Below, in pieces: positions 1-8,214 of a DNA stretch of 64,000 bases. The notes below the pieces were generated by a model, which had not been told where the DNA came from, did no database searches, and saw nothing but the letters and a program-made list of their open reading frames with translations. Numbering within the stretch: position 1 is the first letter of the stretch; the number at the start of each line of letters is the position of its first letter. The stretch comes from Oscillospiraceae bacterium (GTDB lineage Bacteria; Bacillota; Clostridia; Saccharofermentanales; Saccharofermentanaceae). The stretch covers positions 34,556-98,555 of the forward strand of contig CADAIP010000007.1 in the NCBI GenBank assembly GCA_902787975.1, read 5' to 3'. Position numbers and translations under genes: made by a program.

Positions 1-196
1 TATACATGTTGCGCGGCAGCACGCCCGTACCTGTTCCAAGGTCCAGAACTCTCTGACCCTTAATGCACAAACCCCTGTCGGCAACTTTTCTGTAGAATTC
101 CTCAGGATAAATATCCCTGTACTTGGCATAAGCTTCTGAAGTCTTTCCCCAGTCAAAAGCCTTGCCTTCATCGATCCTGTCATCCCTTATGTCCAT
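1..196 (-). CDS. Class I SAM-dependent methyltransferase, N-terminal part (cut by window edge)
   Basis: The reading frame starts with ATG at 194-196 and runs off the left edge, so only the first 65 codons are visible. GGAGAT lies eight bases upstream of the ATG. Around residues 51-60 it has VLDLGTGTGV, the glycine-rich motif I that binds S-adenosylmethionine in Rossmann-fold methyltransferases. The preceding FDWGKTSEAYAKYRDIYPEEFY resembles the N-terminus of UbiE/Methyltransf_11-type enzymes. The substrate cannot be told from this part. It is transcribed away from the TetR-type gene that follows, and the two share the 197-357 intergenic region, so control by that regulator is possible. Confidence 0.85.
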   Translation of the reverse strand, partial: MDIRDDRIDEGKAFDWGKTSEAYAKYRDIYPEEFYRKVADRGLCIKGQRVLDLGTGTGVLPRNMY

Positions 197-320
197 GTTC
201 TGATATCTCCTTAAAAACATTAAAATCAGTGCGTTTCTTAAATGTCACACTTGCGACATCTACATGCACGGATTATAATTCTGCAAGTAAGAGAATTCAA
301 TCGTTTTTGCGTATATGTCT

Positions 321-338
321 CACATTCGCGAGAATGTG
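321..338. promoter_or_regulatory. Perfect palindrome before the TetR-type gene (candidate operator)
   Basis: CACATTC-GCGA-GAATGTG is a perfect 7+4+7 inverted repeat. It ends seven bases before the AAGGAG ribosome site of the regulator at 358. TetR-family proteins commonly bind such palindromes and repress their own and the divergent promoter. That this is the operator is inference from position and symmetry. Confidence 0.45.
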
Positions 339-357
339 CCATTTAAGGAGCGGCCCC

Positions 358-933
358 ATGCGTGATACTTCCAAGAGGATACAAAAGACAAAAGACGGGA
401 TCGCAAATGCTCTCTGTTCACTTCTTGAGACAGAACAATACGATGTGATAACCATCCAGGAGATCGCCGATTCCTGCAGCGTCACCAGAAGGACTTTATA
501 CCGCCATTTCAAGACAAAAGATGAGATACTTCATCACTGCTTCAAGGGGTGTGCAACCCAGTTTTCCAATTACATAGCAGCCCGAGCGCCCAAAGATTTC
601 CGTGAATTCTGCATCGTATATTTCTCGTTCTGGAATGAGAATATGAACATGCTCACGATCCTTAACAAATCAGGCATAATGTACCGTTTTGCAAGTGAAT
701 TCGAATCACTCGTATTGATGATGTCTTCACAGATAGGGCAAGGTGATCCCAATGCAAATGCAAAGCAAAAGGAAAACTCCAAATACAAATATCACTTCGC
801 ATACAGGACCGCGGGATTCTGGCACGTAACCGAATTATGGTGCCAGGAACAGCCGCGCAAAAGCCCAAAAGAAATGGCGGACATCATGATGGAAATCACT
901 TCATTCCCGAAGGATATCAGCATCATCAATTAA
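358..933 (+). CDS. TetR/AcrR family transcriptional regulator
   Basis: A 191-residue one-component repressor. The N-terminal helix-turn-helix lies at about residues 31-51 (ITIQEIADSC...TLYRHF), the hallmark of the family, followed by an all-helical ligand-sensing domain that resembles the short TetR_C type. The ATG at 358 is chosen because AAGGAG lies at 345-350. The frame is open upstream to 229, but that part has no ribosome site and would read through the palindrome. The gene is followed 74 bases later by a YczE/YitT-like membrane protein and is divergent from a methyltransferase, so either could be its target. The ligand is unknown. Confidence 0.88.
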   Translation: MRDTSKRIQKTKDGIANALCSLLETEQYDVITIQEIADSCSVTRRTLYRHFKTKDEILHHCFKGCATQFSNYIAARAPKDFREFCIVYFSFWNENMNMLTILNKSGIMYRFASEFESLVLMMSSQIGQGDPNANAKQKENSKYKYHFAYRTAGFWHVTELWCQEQPRKSPKEMADIMMEITSFPKDISIIN

Positions 934-1007
934 ATGACGTCTTTTAATTGATATAAAAACAATGTACCTGAATTGTTGTATCAGTGCATTTGTTCTATGA
1001 TTGCCCC

Positions 1008-1694
1008 ATGAATAAATTAAAGAGCATTTTCAAGAAAGACCACATGGTCAAACGCATACTCATGAGCATCTTCGGCGTGCTCATCTGCGGCATCGCAGTA
1101 GGCTTTTTCAAGCGTGCGATGTTCGGAGTAGACCCCTTCCAGTCACTGATGGCTGGCCTTGATACTGTCATCCCGATAAGCTTCGGTACCCTTTATGTAA
1201 TAGTAAACGTGATAATGCTCCTGTTCAGTCTCATATTTGACAGGCACTACATAGGACTTGCAACCTTCATCAACTTATTCCTAATAGGTTATGTAGCTGA
1301 GTTCTCTCAGAAGACTTTAGAAAACTTCTTCCCCGACTTAGGCCTCATCGGAAGAGCAATATGCCTCATAATCGGCATCCTTATAATCTGCGTAGCCTCA
1401 TCTTTTTACATGACCGCAGATATCGGCGTATCAACATACGACGCAGTTGCCCTTATAATCTCCAACACCTGGAAAAAGGGCAAGTTCAAATATGTAAGGA
1501 TAATCACCGACGTTATCTGCGTCATCCTCGGAGTCGGACTCTACTTCCTCTCCGGCGCCACCATTGACGGTATCGGTGCAGTAATCGGAGCAGGCACAAT
1601 AATCACGGCATTCTTCATGGGACCGCTTGTGGATTTCTTTGCCAACAAACTTGCAAAGCCTTTCCTGTACGGAAAAACACAAGAAGCGAAATAA
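1008..1694 (+). CDS. YczE/YyaS/YitT family integral membrane protein
   Basis: About 228 residues with roughly five hydrophobic spans, including one over residues 14-34 and a short GVDPFQSLMAGL re-entrant-like stretch typical of the YczE/YitT group. The family's function is poorly known; members are predicted transporters or membrane regulators. A GTG at 984 could add eight residues, but neither start has a clear Shine-Dalgarno, so the ATG at 1008 is a choice by convention. It probably belongs with the TetR-type gene 74 bases upstream. The next sequence on the other strand is a dehydrogenase fragment that begins two bases after its stop. Confidence 0.75.
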   Translation: MNKLKSIFKKDHMVKRILMSIFGVLICGIAVGFFKRAMFGVDPFQSLMAGLDTVIPISFGTLYVIVNVIMLLFSLIFDRHYIGLATFINLFLIGYVAEFSQKTLENFFPDLGLIGRAICLIIGILIICVASSFYMTADIGVSTYDAVALIISNTWKKGKFKYVRIITDVICVILGVGLYFLSGATIDGIGAVIGAGTIITAFFMGPLVDFFANKLAKPFLYGKTQEAK

Positions 1695-1695
1695 G

Positions 1696-1851
1696 TTAAC
1701 CTTCAAATGTCCAGCCGTGTTCACCGTGGTAGATCATCTGCCTGGTCATGCCACCATCTATACAGATATTCTCACCGGTAATGAATTCGGCTTTATCAGA
1801 GCACAGATACATGGCCATTAAATACGTCATCGACAGATTCGTATTGCATCT
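1696..1851 (-). pseudogene. 3' fragment of a short-chain dehydrogenase/reductase
   Basis: Read on the minus strand, the last 52 codons of an open frame encode MAMYLCSDKAEFITGENI, then CIDGGMTRQMIYHGEHGW, ending at TAA 1696-1698. This matches the C-terminal end of SDR-family enzymes, where FITGENICIDGG is the conserved segment near the end of the fold. A stop codon at about 1852-1854 closes the frame upstream. The NAD(P)-binding and catalytic Tyr-x-x-x-Lys parts are missing from the window. It is therefore a decayed remnant, cut near the AT-rich MerR-type region. Confidence 0.75.
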
Positions 1852-1957
1852 TTAGCTCAAGAATGAAAGCTGAACGTTATGTTCTTCCCGGCAATAAAAC
1901 CCTTGGGCTAATAAATAAGTAGTAAAAATCTGCAAACGCAATAAATAAAGGCATTTC

Positions 1958-1991
1958 AGCCTATCTGGTAGATGTACCGGATGGGCTTTTT
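1958..1991 (+). terminator. Rho-independent terminator
   Basis: AGCCTATCTGGTA pairs with TACCGGATGGGCT over 13 positions (two G-U pairs) around a GATG loop, followed by TTTTT. On the plus strand it could end the TetR/YczE transcript. It also stands between the dehydrogenase fragment and the MerR-type gene. Confidence 0.7.
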
Positions 1992-2013
1992 ACTCAAACT
2001 TACTACTAACTTA

Positions 2014-3048
2014 CTACTTTTGATGCAAGATTTGATGCAAAGCCAATGAAATCGCATGTTTAGTCGGTAATATTCGGGCTATTTTTGCATTCTCCCCGCA
2101 TTTCCATCTCCGAATCATACAGCAAATACAGACCATCCTCTCTATTAATCCAATAGTTTTTGAAGTGCTTTTTAGTGCTGATACATCCTTTGTTTTTACT
2201 TTGAATAAAGGTATTTCCGGTTTCAAAAACACTGGGGCAACGTCTTCATCCATTATTGCGACTATATTCTTTCTCAATTCAAGCGAACCAAATTCGTTAT
2301 CTACATATTCTTGAAATGACTTCTCATTTATTGCTAGATCAACAGGATTAAAAAACCATTCATACTGATGTTCTTTATCATTAAGCATACTCTCGATTAT
2401 TGAGTCACGTTGTTCTGAACTAACTAGTTCACTAGCTCGTTCATTTCTATCTACATATATGCCTATATAGTACTTAAATACCATTTCAATATAATCTTGA
2501 ACCTCATCTGATTTAGGAGATTTTGCCTTCATTATTGGAATATATGATATTAGAATTATTAACTTGACAAGAGGTGCTGTTTCTTCATTGAGTTGATTTT
2601 TCCCTTCTGTAAGAAAGACCCGACCTAAACTTAATATTGTGTCAATATCCCTTCTTTTTCCGTTTAGTTTCCCCGATACATTCTCTAAGTATTCAAAAAA
2701 AGACAACGGAATAGAGGATACAAAAATATACATATCAAAATAAGAAACCATTGCCTCTATTCGCTCTTTCTTTTCCAAAAGCTTTTGTTTTCCTTTTTTA
2801 AACTCTTCAGCTAAATCAACAGATGGTTTATTTAAAATATCTTTAATCTCTGATCTTTTATAACCAATTTCACGAAAAACAGTTATTATTTCCAACTTTT
2901 GTAGAGCCTCATCATCATAAAGCCATTTACCCTTGTCTGTATCATCCTTCTTACAAGGATGAAGTAACTGTACCTCTTCGTTATCATATTCCTGCAGGGT
3001 TCTTCTTGTTACACCCAATAAATTTACAACTTCTGAAATGGTTTTCAT
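2014..3048 (-). CDS. MerR family transcriptional regulator, AT-rich gene
   Basis: A 344-residue protein. Residues 1-22 form the MerR helix-turn-helix (ISEVVNLLGVTRRTLQEYD), followed by the wing and second helical motif around GKWLYDDEALQKLEII. The remaining ~270 residues are a long effector domain that I do not recognise, with hydrophobic stretches around residues 105 and 165. GAGGAGG lies just before the ATG. The gene is visibly richer in A+T than its neighbours and uses AT-ending codons, which suggests transfer. Its own promoter has the 19-bp spacer and internal dyad typical of MerR-regulated promoters, so it is likely autoregulated. No obvious target gene lies beside it. Confidence 0.82.
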   Translation of the reverse strand: MKTISEVVNLLGVTRRTLQEYDNEEVQLLHPCKKDDTDKGKWLYDDEALQKLEIITVFREIGYKRSEIKDILNKPSVDLAEEFKKGKQKLLEKKERIEAMVSYFDMYIFVSSIPLSFFEYLENVSGKLNGKRRDIDTILSLGRVFLTEGKNQLNEETAPLVKLIILISYIPIMKAKSPKSDEVQDYIEMVFKYYIGIYVDRNERASELVSSEQRDSIIESMLNDKEHQYEWFFNPVDLAINEKSFQEYVDNEFGSLELRKNIVAIMDEDVAPVFLKPEIPLFKVKTKDVSALKSTSKTIGLIERMVCICCMIRRWKCGENAKIARILPTKHAISLALHQILHQK

Positions 3049-3072
3049 GGCTGCTTCCTCCTCTTTGAGGAC

Positions 3073-3103
3073 ATAATAACATCTGCACGCAACGTGCAGT
3101 CAA
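3073..3103 (-). promoter_or_regulatory. MerR-type promoter with 19-bp spacer and dyad operator
   Basis: On the minus strand, -35 TTGACT (3098-3103) and -10 TATTAT (3073-3078) are separated by 19 bp. The dyad CTGCACG-TTG-CGTGCAG (3083-3099) lies between and just into the -35. An over-long spacer occupied by a dyad is the classic target of MerR-family activators, which twist the DNA to realign the two elements. It lies directly upstream of the MerR-type gene. Confidence 0.8.
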
Positions 3104-3307
3104 GAACATTTTTCAAATTTTTTAAAAAGTTGCTAATGAATCCTTTCCTCTTATACGCCAACACACATATTAATGGTTATCTCCTTTGTTGATTTTCCGG
3201 GTGCATACTTATGAATATGAATAATCCTTGATTTGATTAATCGATACACGAACAATACATCTCTGTCTTAATATGTTGTAATCAAGCATATGGTGGGTGT
3301 ATGGGAC

Positions 3308-4993
3308 ATGAAGAAGGCCAGAAAGACAGTAATTGCTATTACAGCTTTGCTTGCAGTGGCAGGCATTGCCTCTGTTGTGACAAGCACGGTGATCAAGAAG
3401 AATATCAGTGTTGCTGAATATAAGGATGCTTCTGTAATTGAAGCTGCTGATATCGGTAAGCGATACTCTGTAAAGCTGGATACAGATAGTATTTACGAGA
3501 ACGCGGATGGTCTTTACTGCTATCAGATAGACTTTCCGGATGATTCTTTCATAAGTATTCCACTAACCGGTTATAAAGCCCGGACCAGCGTTGCCAGTTC
3601 TTCCTACAGCAGTGCCAACGGTTACATGACCGTCAACGTTAAGGCTACTCCATCAGGAACAGATAAGGTAATCGCAGACTACTACGATCAGGATTACGAG
3701 GAGAAGCTTGCCAAACTAAGAAAGCTTAAGGAAGACGGTATCCCTGAAGATTCTACTCTTACTGAAGAGAAACTTGATTTTGCCATAGAAGTTTACGAAG
3801 AAGCAGCAGGGGAAATAGGCTACAACACTAACCTGGCTTCAGTTACACCTTATGAATTTGAGATCGTGGATATCAGTTTGTATAACATGCTATCTTTTGC
3901 AGGTTGGCTCGTTGCTGTTCCTATGCTTATCGTGCTTGCTTATGCATTACTGGGAATCAAGATACGTGGTTCACGTTTAGCACTCGGCACAGTTGCATTG
4001 ATACTTGTCTTTGCCATTGGACTAGGCATTTACCTTCGGAACGATATTGCTACGATGTTATCGGTAAATGAATATGCACCGGATGTTTACACCATACGTG
4101 TCGACAGCGATTACAAACTGGATAAACTCTTGTCTGACGGATCTTACGATGAGAATTCACTTGCAAGATGGGTATCTTCGAACCTGTTCTGGAACCTGCC
4201 CATCGATCTTGATATATCTGAATTCAGCTGCTGTTCGTTTGCATGCACGTCTCCTTCGGGTGATCACCTGTTTGGAAGAAACTACGATCACGTGACTACG
4301 GATACGCTCATTATGTATTCAGAACCTGAAGACGGATATGCTTCTATTGCAACAACTGATCTGGCGATCATAAGCATGGGCGGAGATACCAAGTTAAGAG
4401 AACCCTGTTCCCTTTATGGCAGAGCGTTTTTGAGGGCTGCACCCCTGCTCACCTCCGACGGAATAAACGAAGCAGGTGTAGGTGTATCCTGTTTGAGCCT
4501 TGACTATACCGACATGAGCCAGAATACCGGAAAGACCGGTCTTTACCTGCCCGTAGCAGAAAGAGCAATACTCGATAAGTGCGCTTCAGTTGATGAGGCA
4601 ATTGAACTTCTTAAGTCTTATGACATCAAGACCATGGTCGGCAGATCCTTTCATATCTTCATTACGGATAAGACCGGAAGATCCGTCGTCGCAGAATGGG
4701 TAGATGGTGAACTTAAGATCGTAGAAGCAGATCAGGTTACGAACTTCTACATGTCTTCTGATACCCACAGCCAGTGTGACCGTTACGACACACTTGTACA
4801 ACGCTTAAGTGATAAAAACGGAGTCCTCACAGAAGATGAAGCCATGACACTCCTCATGGATGTCAGTCAGGATTACGAAGTCATAAAGACACAATGGTCC
4901 ATCGTATACGACCTGGATAACTTCAAGCTCTATTACGTATCAGACATGGATACAGCGAATATCTATGAGATATCCAGGGAGACTTTTAAGTAA
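3308..4993 (+). CDS. Membrane-anchored Ntn hydrolase, choloylglycine hydrolase/acyltransferase (C45-like) family
   Basis: A 561-residue protein in two parts. Residues 1-30 form a signal anchor, about 30-195 are extracytoplasmic, and two membrane spans follow at about 197-222 and 228-248. The C-terminal half is a linear-amide C-N hydrolase domain: CCSFACTSPSG places the likely nucleophile at Cys309, and GRNYD follows it, as in penicillin V acylase, bile salt hydrolase and 6-APA acyltransferase relatives. Such enzymes need the Cys at a free N-terminus, so cleavage between Cys308 and Cys309 would be required here. The ATG at 3308 is preferred over 3290 because GGTGGG lies about 10 bases before it. 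The substrate is unknown. Confidence 0.75.
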   Translation: MKKARKTVIAITALLAVAGIASVVTSTVIKKNISVAEYKDASVIEAADIGKRYSVKLDTDSIYENADGLYCYQIDFPDDSFISIPLTGYKARTSVASSSYSSANGYMTVNVKATPSGTDKVIADYYDQDYEEKLAKLRKLKEDGIPEDSTLTEEKLDFAIEVYEEAAGEIGYNTNLASVTPYEFEIVDISLYNMLSFAGWLVAVPMLIVLAYALLGIKIRGSRLALGTVALILVFAIGLGIYLRNDIATMLSVNEYAPDVYTIRVDSDYKLDKLLSDGSYDENSLARWVSSNLFWNLPIDLDISEFSCCSFACTSPSGDHLFGRNYDHVTTDTLIMYSEPEDGYASIATTDLAIISMGGDTKLREPCSLYGRAFLRAAPLLTSDGINEAGVGVSCLSLDYTDMSQNTGKTGLYLPVAERAILDKCASVDEAIELLKSYDIKTMVGRSFHIFITDKTGRSVVAEWVDGELKIVEADQVTNFYMSSDTHSQCDRYDTLVQRLSDKNGVLTEDEAMTLLMDVSQDYEVIKTQWSIVYDLDNFKLYYVSDMDTANIYEISRETFK

Positions 4994-4996
4994 GTC

Positions 4997-6166
4997 TTAC
5001 CAGATCATTTTCCACTGAAGCTCAAAGTCAATTACCGCATCGCCGAATGTCAGTCTGTAGATGCCGTCTTTAACCATGTCAAAATCCATGACCAGTATCT
5101 CGGCATACATGCTTTCTCCGGGTCCGATCTCAAACGTCTCGTTCTCGTACAGGGTAAACTGCGGATCAGGTGTGCGGTCCCATGGTGAATACTGGTCGGA
5201 GTGTCCTAAGCTCCATACCTTGGCAACAGGCATATCTTTGACTATTACACCGGCGTAGTTCATTTCACGGCCATTTCTGCCAAGATCTATCAGGTCATCA
5301 CCATTAACACGCTGTAAGTATCGCGTTCCGCCTATGGTCTTGGTCTCATCGCTTTTGTTATATATCAAGATACCTAATTCGCGGTTATAGGATTGTACCT
5401 GATATGTGACGCCGTCGTATTCATATACTTGCTGTTCCTGACTGTATATCAGGTCAAGTGACCAGGTGATCTCAATGCCGGTTGTGTCTGAATCATTATT
5501 TGATTCGTAAACTTTCGTTGTGACATCAGACCATGTCTTCTCTGATGCATCGTAATACATCGTGTGGGTGTCGTGGTTTTCTTCAGAAAAACCTATCTCG
5601 AGATCACCCGCAAGGATGTCTGCATATATAGATTCTTTCACGCCTCTTATCCCGAAGCCGGTGATCTTTACTTCGCGATTTGGATCGATCAGGTCAGATT
5701 CTTCATATTGGCATGCCGCATCCAATATGTATTTGCCCTGGTCTTCAGTTATATTAAACTGCGCCTCTATTCCGCTTAAGTTATTAAAACTTACCAAGAT
5801 GTACTGTATTGCATCGTTTCCCTGCCCGATGAAGCATCCGCACTTATCGCAGGTATTCTTATCGAATACTGCGGTCACTCTGTCTTCAAACAGGACGACC
5901 TTTTCAATTCCGAACAGGTTTCTGTGAGAGCAGGTGATCACCTTTTGTGCCTTATCTTCGTTACCGATGATATATTCGGATTCGTTTTCTTCGGGTTCAT
6001 CTGTAAATCCGAATGTATAAGTGATAGCCGTGCTCTCAGCAGTTGTTTCTGTAGATGTATTAACGGTCGGGTCGTCCTGCTTGTTGCAGGCTGTAACCGT
6101 CAGAAGCATTAATACTGCTAATAACGCTGCCTGGATTCTTTTTGCGTTAGAAGTTCCAATCCCCAT
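4997..6166 (-). CDS. Lipoprotein with C-terminal Ig-like domain
   Basis: A 389-residue lipoprotein with a signal peptide ending in the lipobox TVTAC (Cys27), then a Thr/Ser-rich linker. Residues ~80-110 contain CDKCGC and CSH motifs that might bind metal or form disulfides. The last ~100 residues (GPGESMYAEILVMDFDMVKDGIYRL) resemble the small bacterial Ig-like fold found at the end of many clostridial lipoproteins. AAGGAG lies nine bases before the ATG. It converges with the Ntn hydrolase gene, with only three bases between the stops. No enzymatic function is recognised. Confidence 0.65.
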   Translation of the reverse strand: MGIGTSNAKRIQAALLAVLMLLTVTACNKQDDPTVNTSTETTAESTAITYTFGFTDEPEENESEYIIGNEDKAQKVITCSHRNLFGIEKVVLFEDRVTAVFDKNTCDKCGCFIGQGNDAIQYILVSFNNLSGIEAQFNITEDQGKYILDAACQYEESDLIDPNREVKITGFGIRGVKESIYADILAGDLEIGFSEENHDTHTMYYDASEKTWSDVTTKVYESNNDSDTTGIEITWSLDLIYSQEQQVYEYDGVTYQVQSYNRELGILIYNKSDETKTIGGTRYLQRVNGDDLIDLGRNGREMNYAGVIVKDMPVAKVWSLGHSDQYSPWDRTPDPQFTLYENETFEIGPGESMYAEILVMDFDMVKDGIYRLTFGDAVIDFELQWKMIW

Positions 6167-6237
6167 AGTAAAACTCCTTAACCTGTATTTTTATGCGAAC
6201 CTAATCTAAGAATGTGTATTTTTTGCGCCTTTTACCC

Positions 6238-8013
6238 TTACCTGTCTGTTAAGATTCCGTCTCTTGTGTGGATCTTCTTTTTCTCTTCGTACATGATCTT
6301 GTCGGCACGCTCAAAGACTTCCTGGTAAGTTGTGTCTTTCCCGCGTTCGAAGACTGCGCAGCCGAATGCGAGTGAGATGCGCTCAAGATAGTTATCGGAT
6401 ATGTTTCTCTGGCTCTCCAGCATCGTCTTCAATGCATCGAGCTTTTCATCGATCCTTGAGTAATCAAGACCTGTTGGGATGACGGCAAATTCGTCTCCGC
6501 CGATCCTGAAGACAGTACTTAATGGGAATGCCTTGCAGAGGATCGATGCGGTCTTCTGGATAGCTTCGTCACCTGCTATGTGGCCTAAGTTGTCGTTGAT
6601 GTGCTTGAGGTAGTTTAAGTCGCACATGATGACGGCGAATTCAGCAGTACCGTTCCTGATCTTCTCGTTGATGTATTCGACCGTGTCATCGTAAGCGAGC
6701 TTATTCTTAACGTTTGTAAGAGAATCCACATACGCAAGGTTCTTCATGGCGACAAGATCATCGCCCTGCTGCTTCAATACCTTTGCGCTCTTCTCGATCT
6801 TACGCTCCTGTTCCCTTTCCTTTGATGCGGCCTTCTCTGCTCTTGCACGGGCATTCTCGATCGCGAGTCTGGTCATTTTTGAGAGCTCGCCGATCTCATC
6901 GTCATTCTCCGGAGGAAGATCGACATCAAAATTATTCTCGCTTACCGCACGTGCAGCTTCGGTGATCTTCCTTAACGGATCGGTTATGCGGTTGACCATG
7001 ACGACTGCAACGATGGCGATCAGCATGGTAATAAGCACGGACAGGATGATCATGAGGACGACCGCGTTGTCTCTTTCTCTGTAAATATTGGCATAGTCAT
7101 CGCAAAGAACGAGCTTCATGCCGTTTCTGAGCGTCACAAATACCATCGCGCGTTCTCTGTCTTTAAAATAGTATCTGACAATTTCAGTGCCGGTCGCAGG
7201 TTTATCCATCAGGTCCCCGTTCTCTTGTACCTGGTCCATCTCATCTCCGTGCATATGGCCGTTTACGAGATCGTCGTAGTGGTAGTGGACTGTTCCGTCA
7301 GCTTCTTTGAGGAACATGTAACCGGACTCCTGATACGAGAAAGTGTCGACCCAGTCGATTACCCTGGTAAAACTGATGTCGATCCCGATGACCGCAACCG
7401 GAGTATCGCCTATAAATACCGGCTCTATGTATGAGACAATGTAATTTTCTACGCTGTAGTCATAATAAGGCTTTGTCCAGGCAGGTTCCCCAAGCCTGAT
7501 AGGTCCGTAATACCAGTCTTCCGCAACGGGGTCATTAACGATCTCTTCCTGTGTAAAGGGGATCGTCATAAAAATCCCGTCATCGTTCCTGGTGTAGTAA
7601 ACGCCCTCTTCGCGGTCCGTGATGCCGGTTACATCCAAAGTGTAATGGATATATGCGCCTTCAATGAAATCGTTGTGCTCGGTCATGAAGCGGATAAGAT
7701 CATCAGCATCATCGACTATGGCATCTCTGAGTTCGCCGTCTTCCTTGATCGTCTCTACATCCGGGATCCTGCTCCTGGTCCATCTGGCAAGAGAACTGAC
7801 GGCGTCTTCGATCCTTGCCATCTCAAGATTAATATCGTCAGCACGCTCTTCGCAGAAAAGGTTCATCTGGGCAGAGGCACCCTCGGAAAGAATCTTGCTG
7901 GACAGGGCAATGGCAACCGCAACCAGTGTTACGGCCAGAATAAATGCCCCGATGATGTTAAGGAGCATCAGTTTCTTACTTATAGACGTAAAGAACGCCT
8001 TTCTTTTCTGCAT
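6238..8013 (-). CDS. Membrane sensor diguanylate cyclase (dCache-HAMP-GGDEF)
   Basis: A 591-residue protein that makes cyclic-di-GMP from two GTP. In order: a membrane span at about 15-37, an extracytoplasmic double-Cache-like sensor to about 310 (with PVAVIGIDISFTRVIDWV, typical of dCache_1), a second span at 315-340, HAMP, a charged coiled coil at ~390-425 and GGDEF. The active site RIGGDEF is intact at residues 503-509, and DLNYLKHIND supplies the metal and base-binding residues. There is no RxxD inhibitory site before GGDEF, so product feedback is probably weak. Its ligand is unknown. It lies 71 bases upstream of the lipoprotein at 4997. Confidence 0.92.
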   Translation of the reverse strand: MQKRKAFFTSISKKLMLLNIIGAFILAVTLVAVAIALSSKILSEGASAQMNLFCEERADDINLEMARIEDAVSSLARWTRSRIPDVETIKEDGELRDAIVDDADDLIRFMTEHNDFIEGAYIHYTLDVTGITDREEGVYYTRNDDGIFMTIPFTQEEIVNDPVAEDWYYGPIRLGEPAWTKPYYDYSVENYIVSYIEPVFIGDTPVAVIGIDISFTRVIDWVDTFSYQESGYMFLKEADGTVHYHYDDLVNGHMHGDEMDQVQENGDLMDKPATGTEIVRYYFKDRERAMVFVTLRNGMKLVLCDDYANIYRERDNAVVLMIILSVLITMLIAIVAVVMVNRITDPLRKITEAARAVSENNFDVDLPPENDDEIGELSKMTRLAIENARARAEKAASKEREQERKIEKSAKVLKQQGDDLVAMKNLAYVDSLTNVKNKLAYDDTVEYINEKIRNGTAEFAVIMCDLNYLKHINDNLGHIAGDEAIQKTASILCKAFPLSTVFRIGGDEFAVIPTGLDYSRIDEKLDALKTMLESQRNISDNYLERISLAFGCAVFERGKDTTYQEVFERADKIMYEEKKKIHTRDGILTDR

Positions 8014-8214
8014 CTTCCGATCCCGATGTTATACGTATAGAAATGAAAATGCCAAAGGGGACGCCTTCGGCTGATTAGATTATAACACCTGAAATGGCCT
8101 CATTATGAACAAAATATAAATTTATATTTATCTTTCCTGAGTATCAAAAAGAACCATCCTCGTTGTATTATTTAATCGGGATAATTCGAATCTTAAGATA
8201 TGGGGAGTTAATCT

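Noticed and set aside
229..357. Extended N-terminus of the TetR-type regulator
   Set aside because: AAGGAG directly before 358 and the palindrome at 321-338 argue that this stretch is regulatory.
1696..1851. Functional small gene
   Set aside because: The sequence is only the C-terminal end of an SDR, closed upstream by a stop codon.
1850..2060. Phage attachment site or integrase end
   Set aside because: The short direct repeat TTTGATGCAA at 2019-2042 is suggestive, but there is no integrase gene, no tRNA and no second site in the window.
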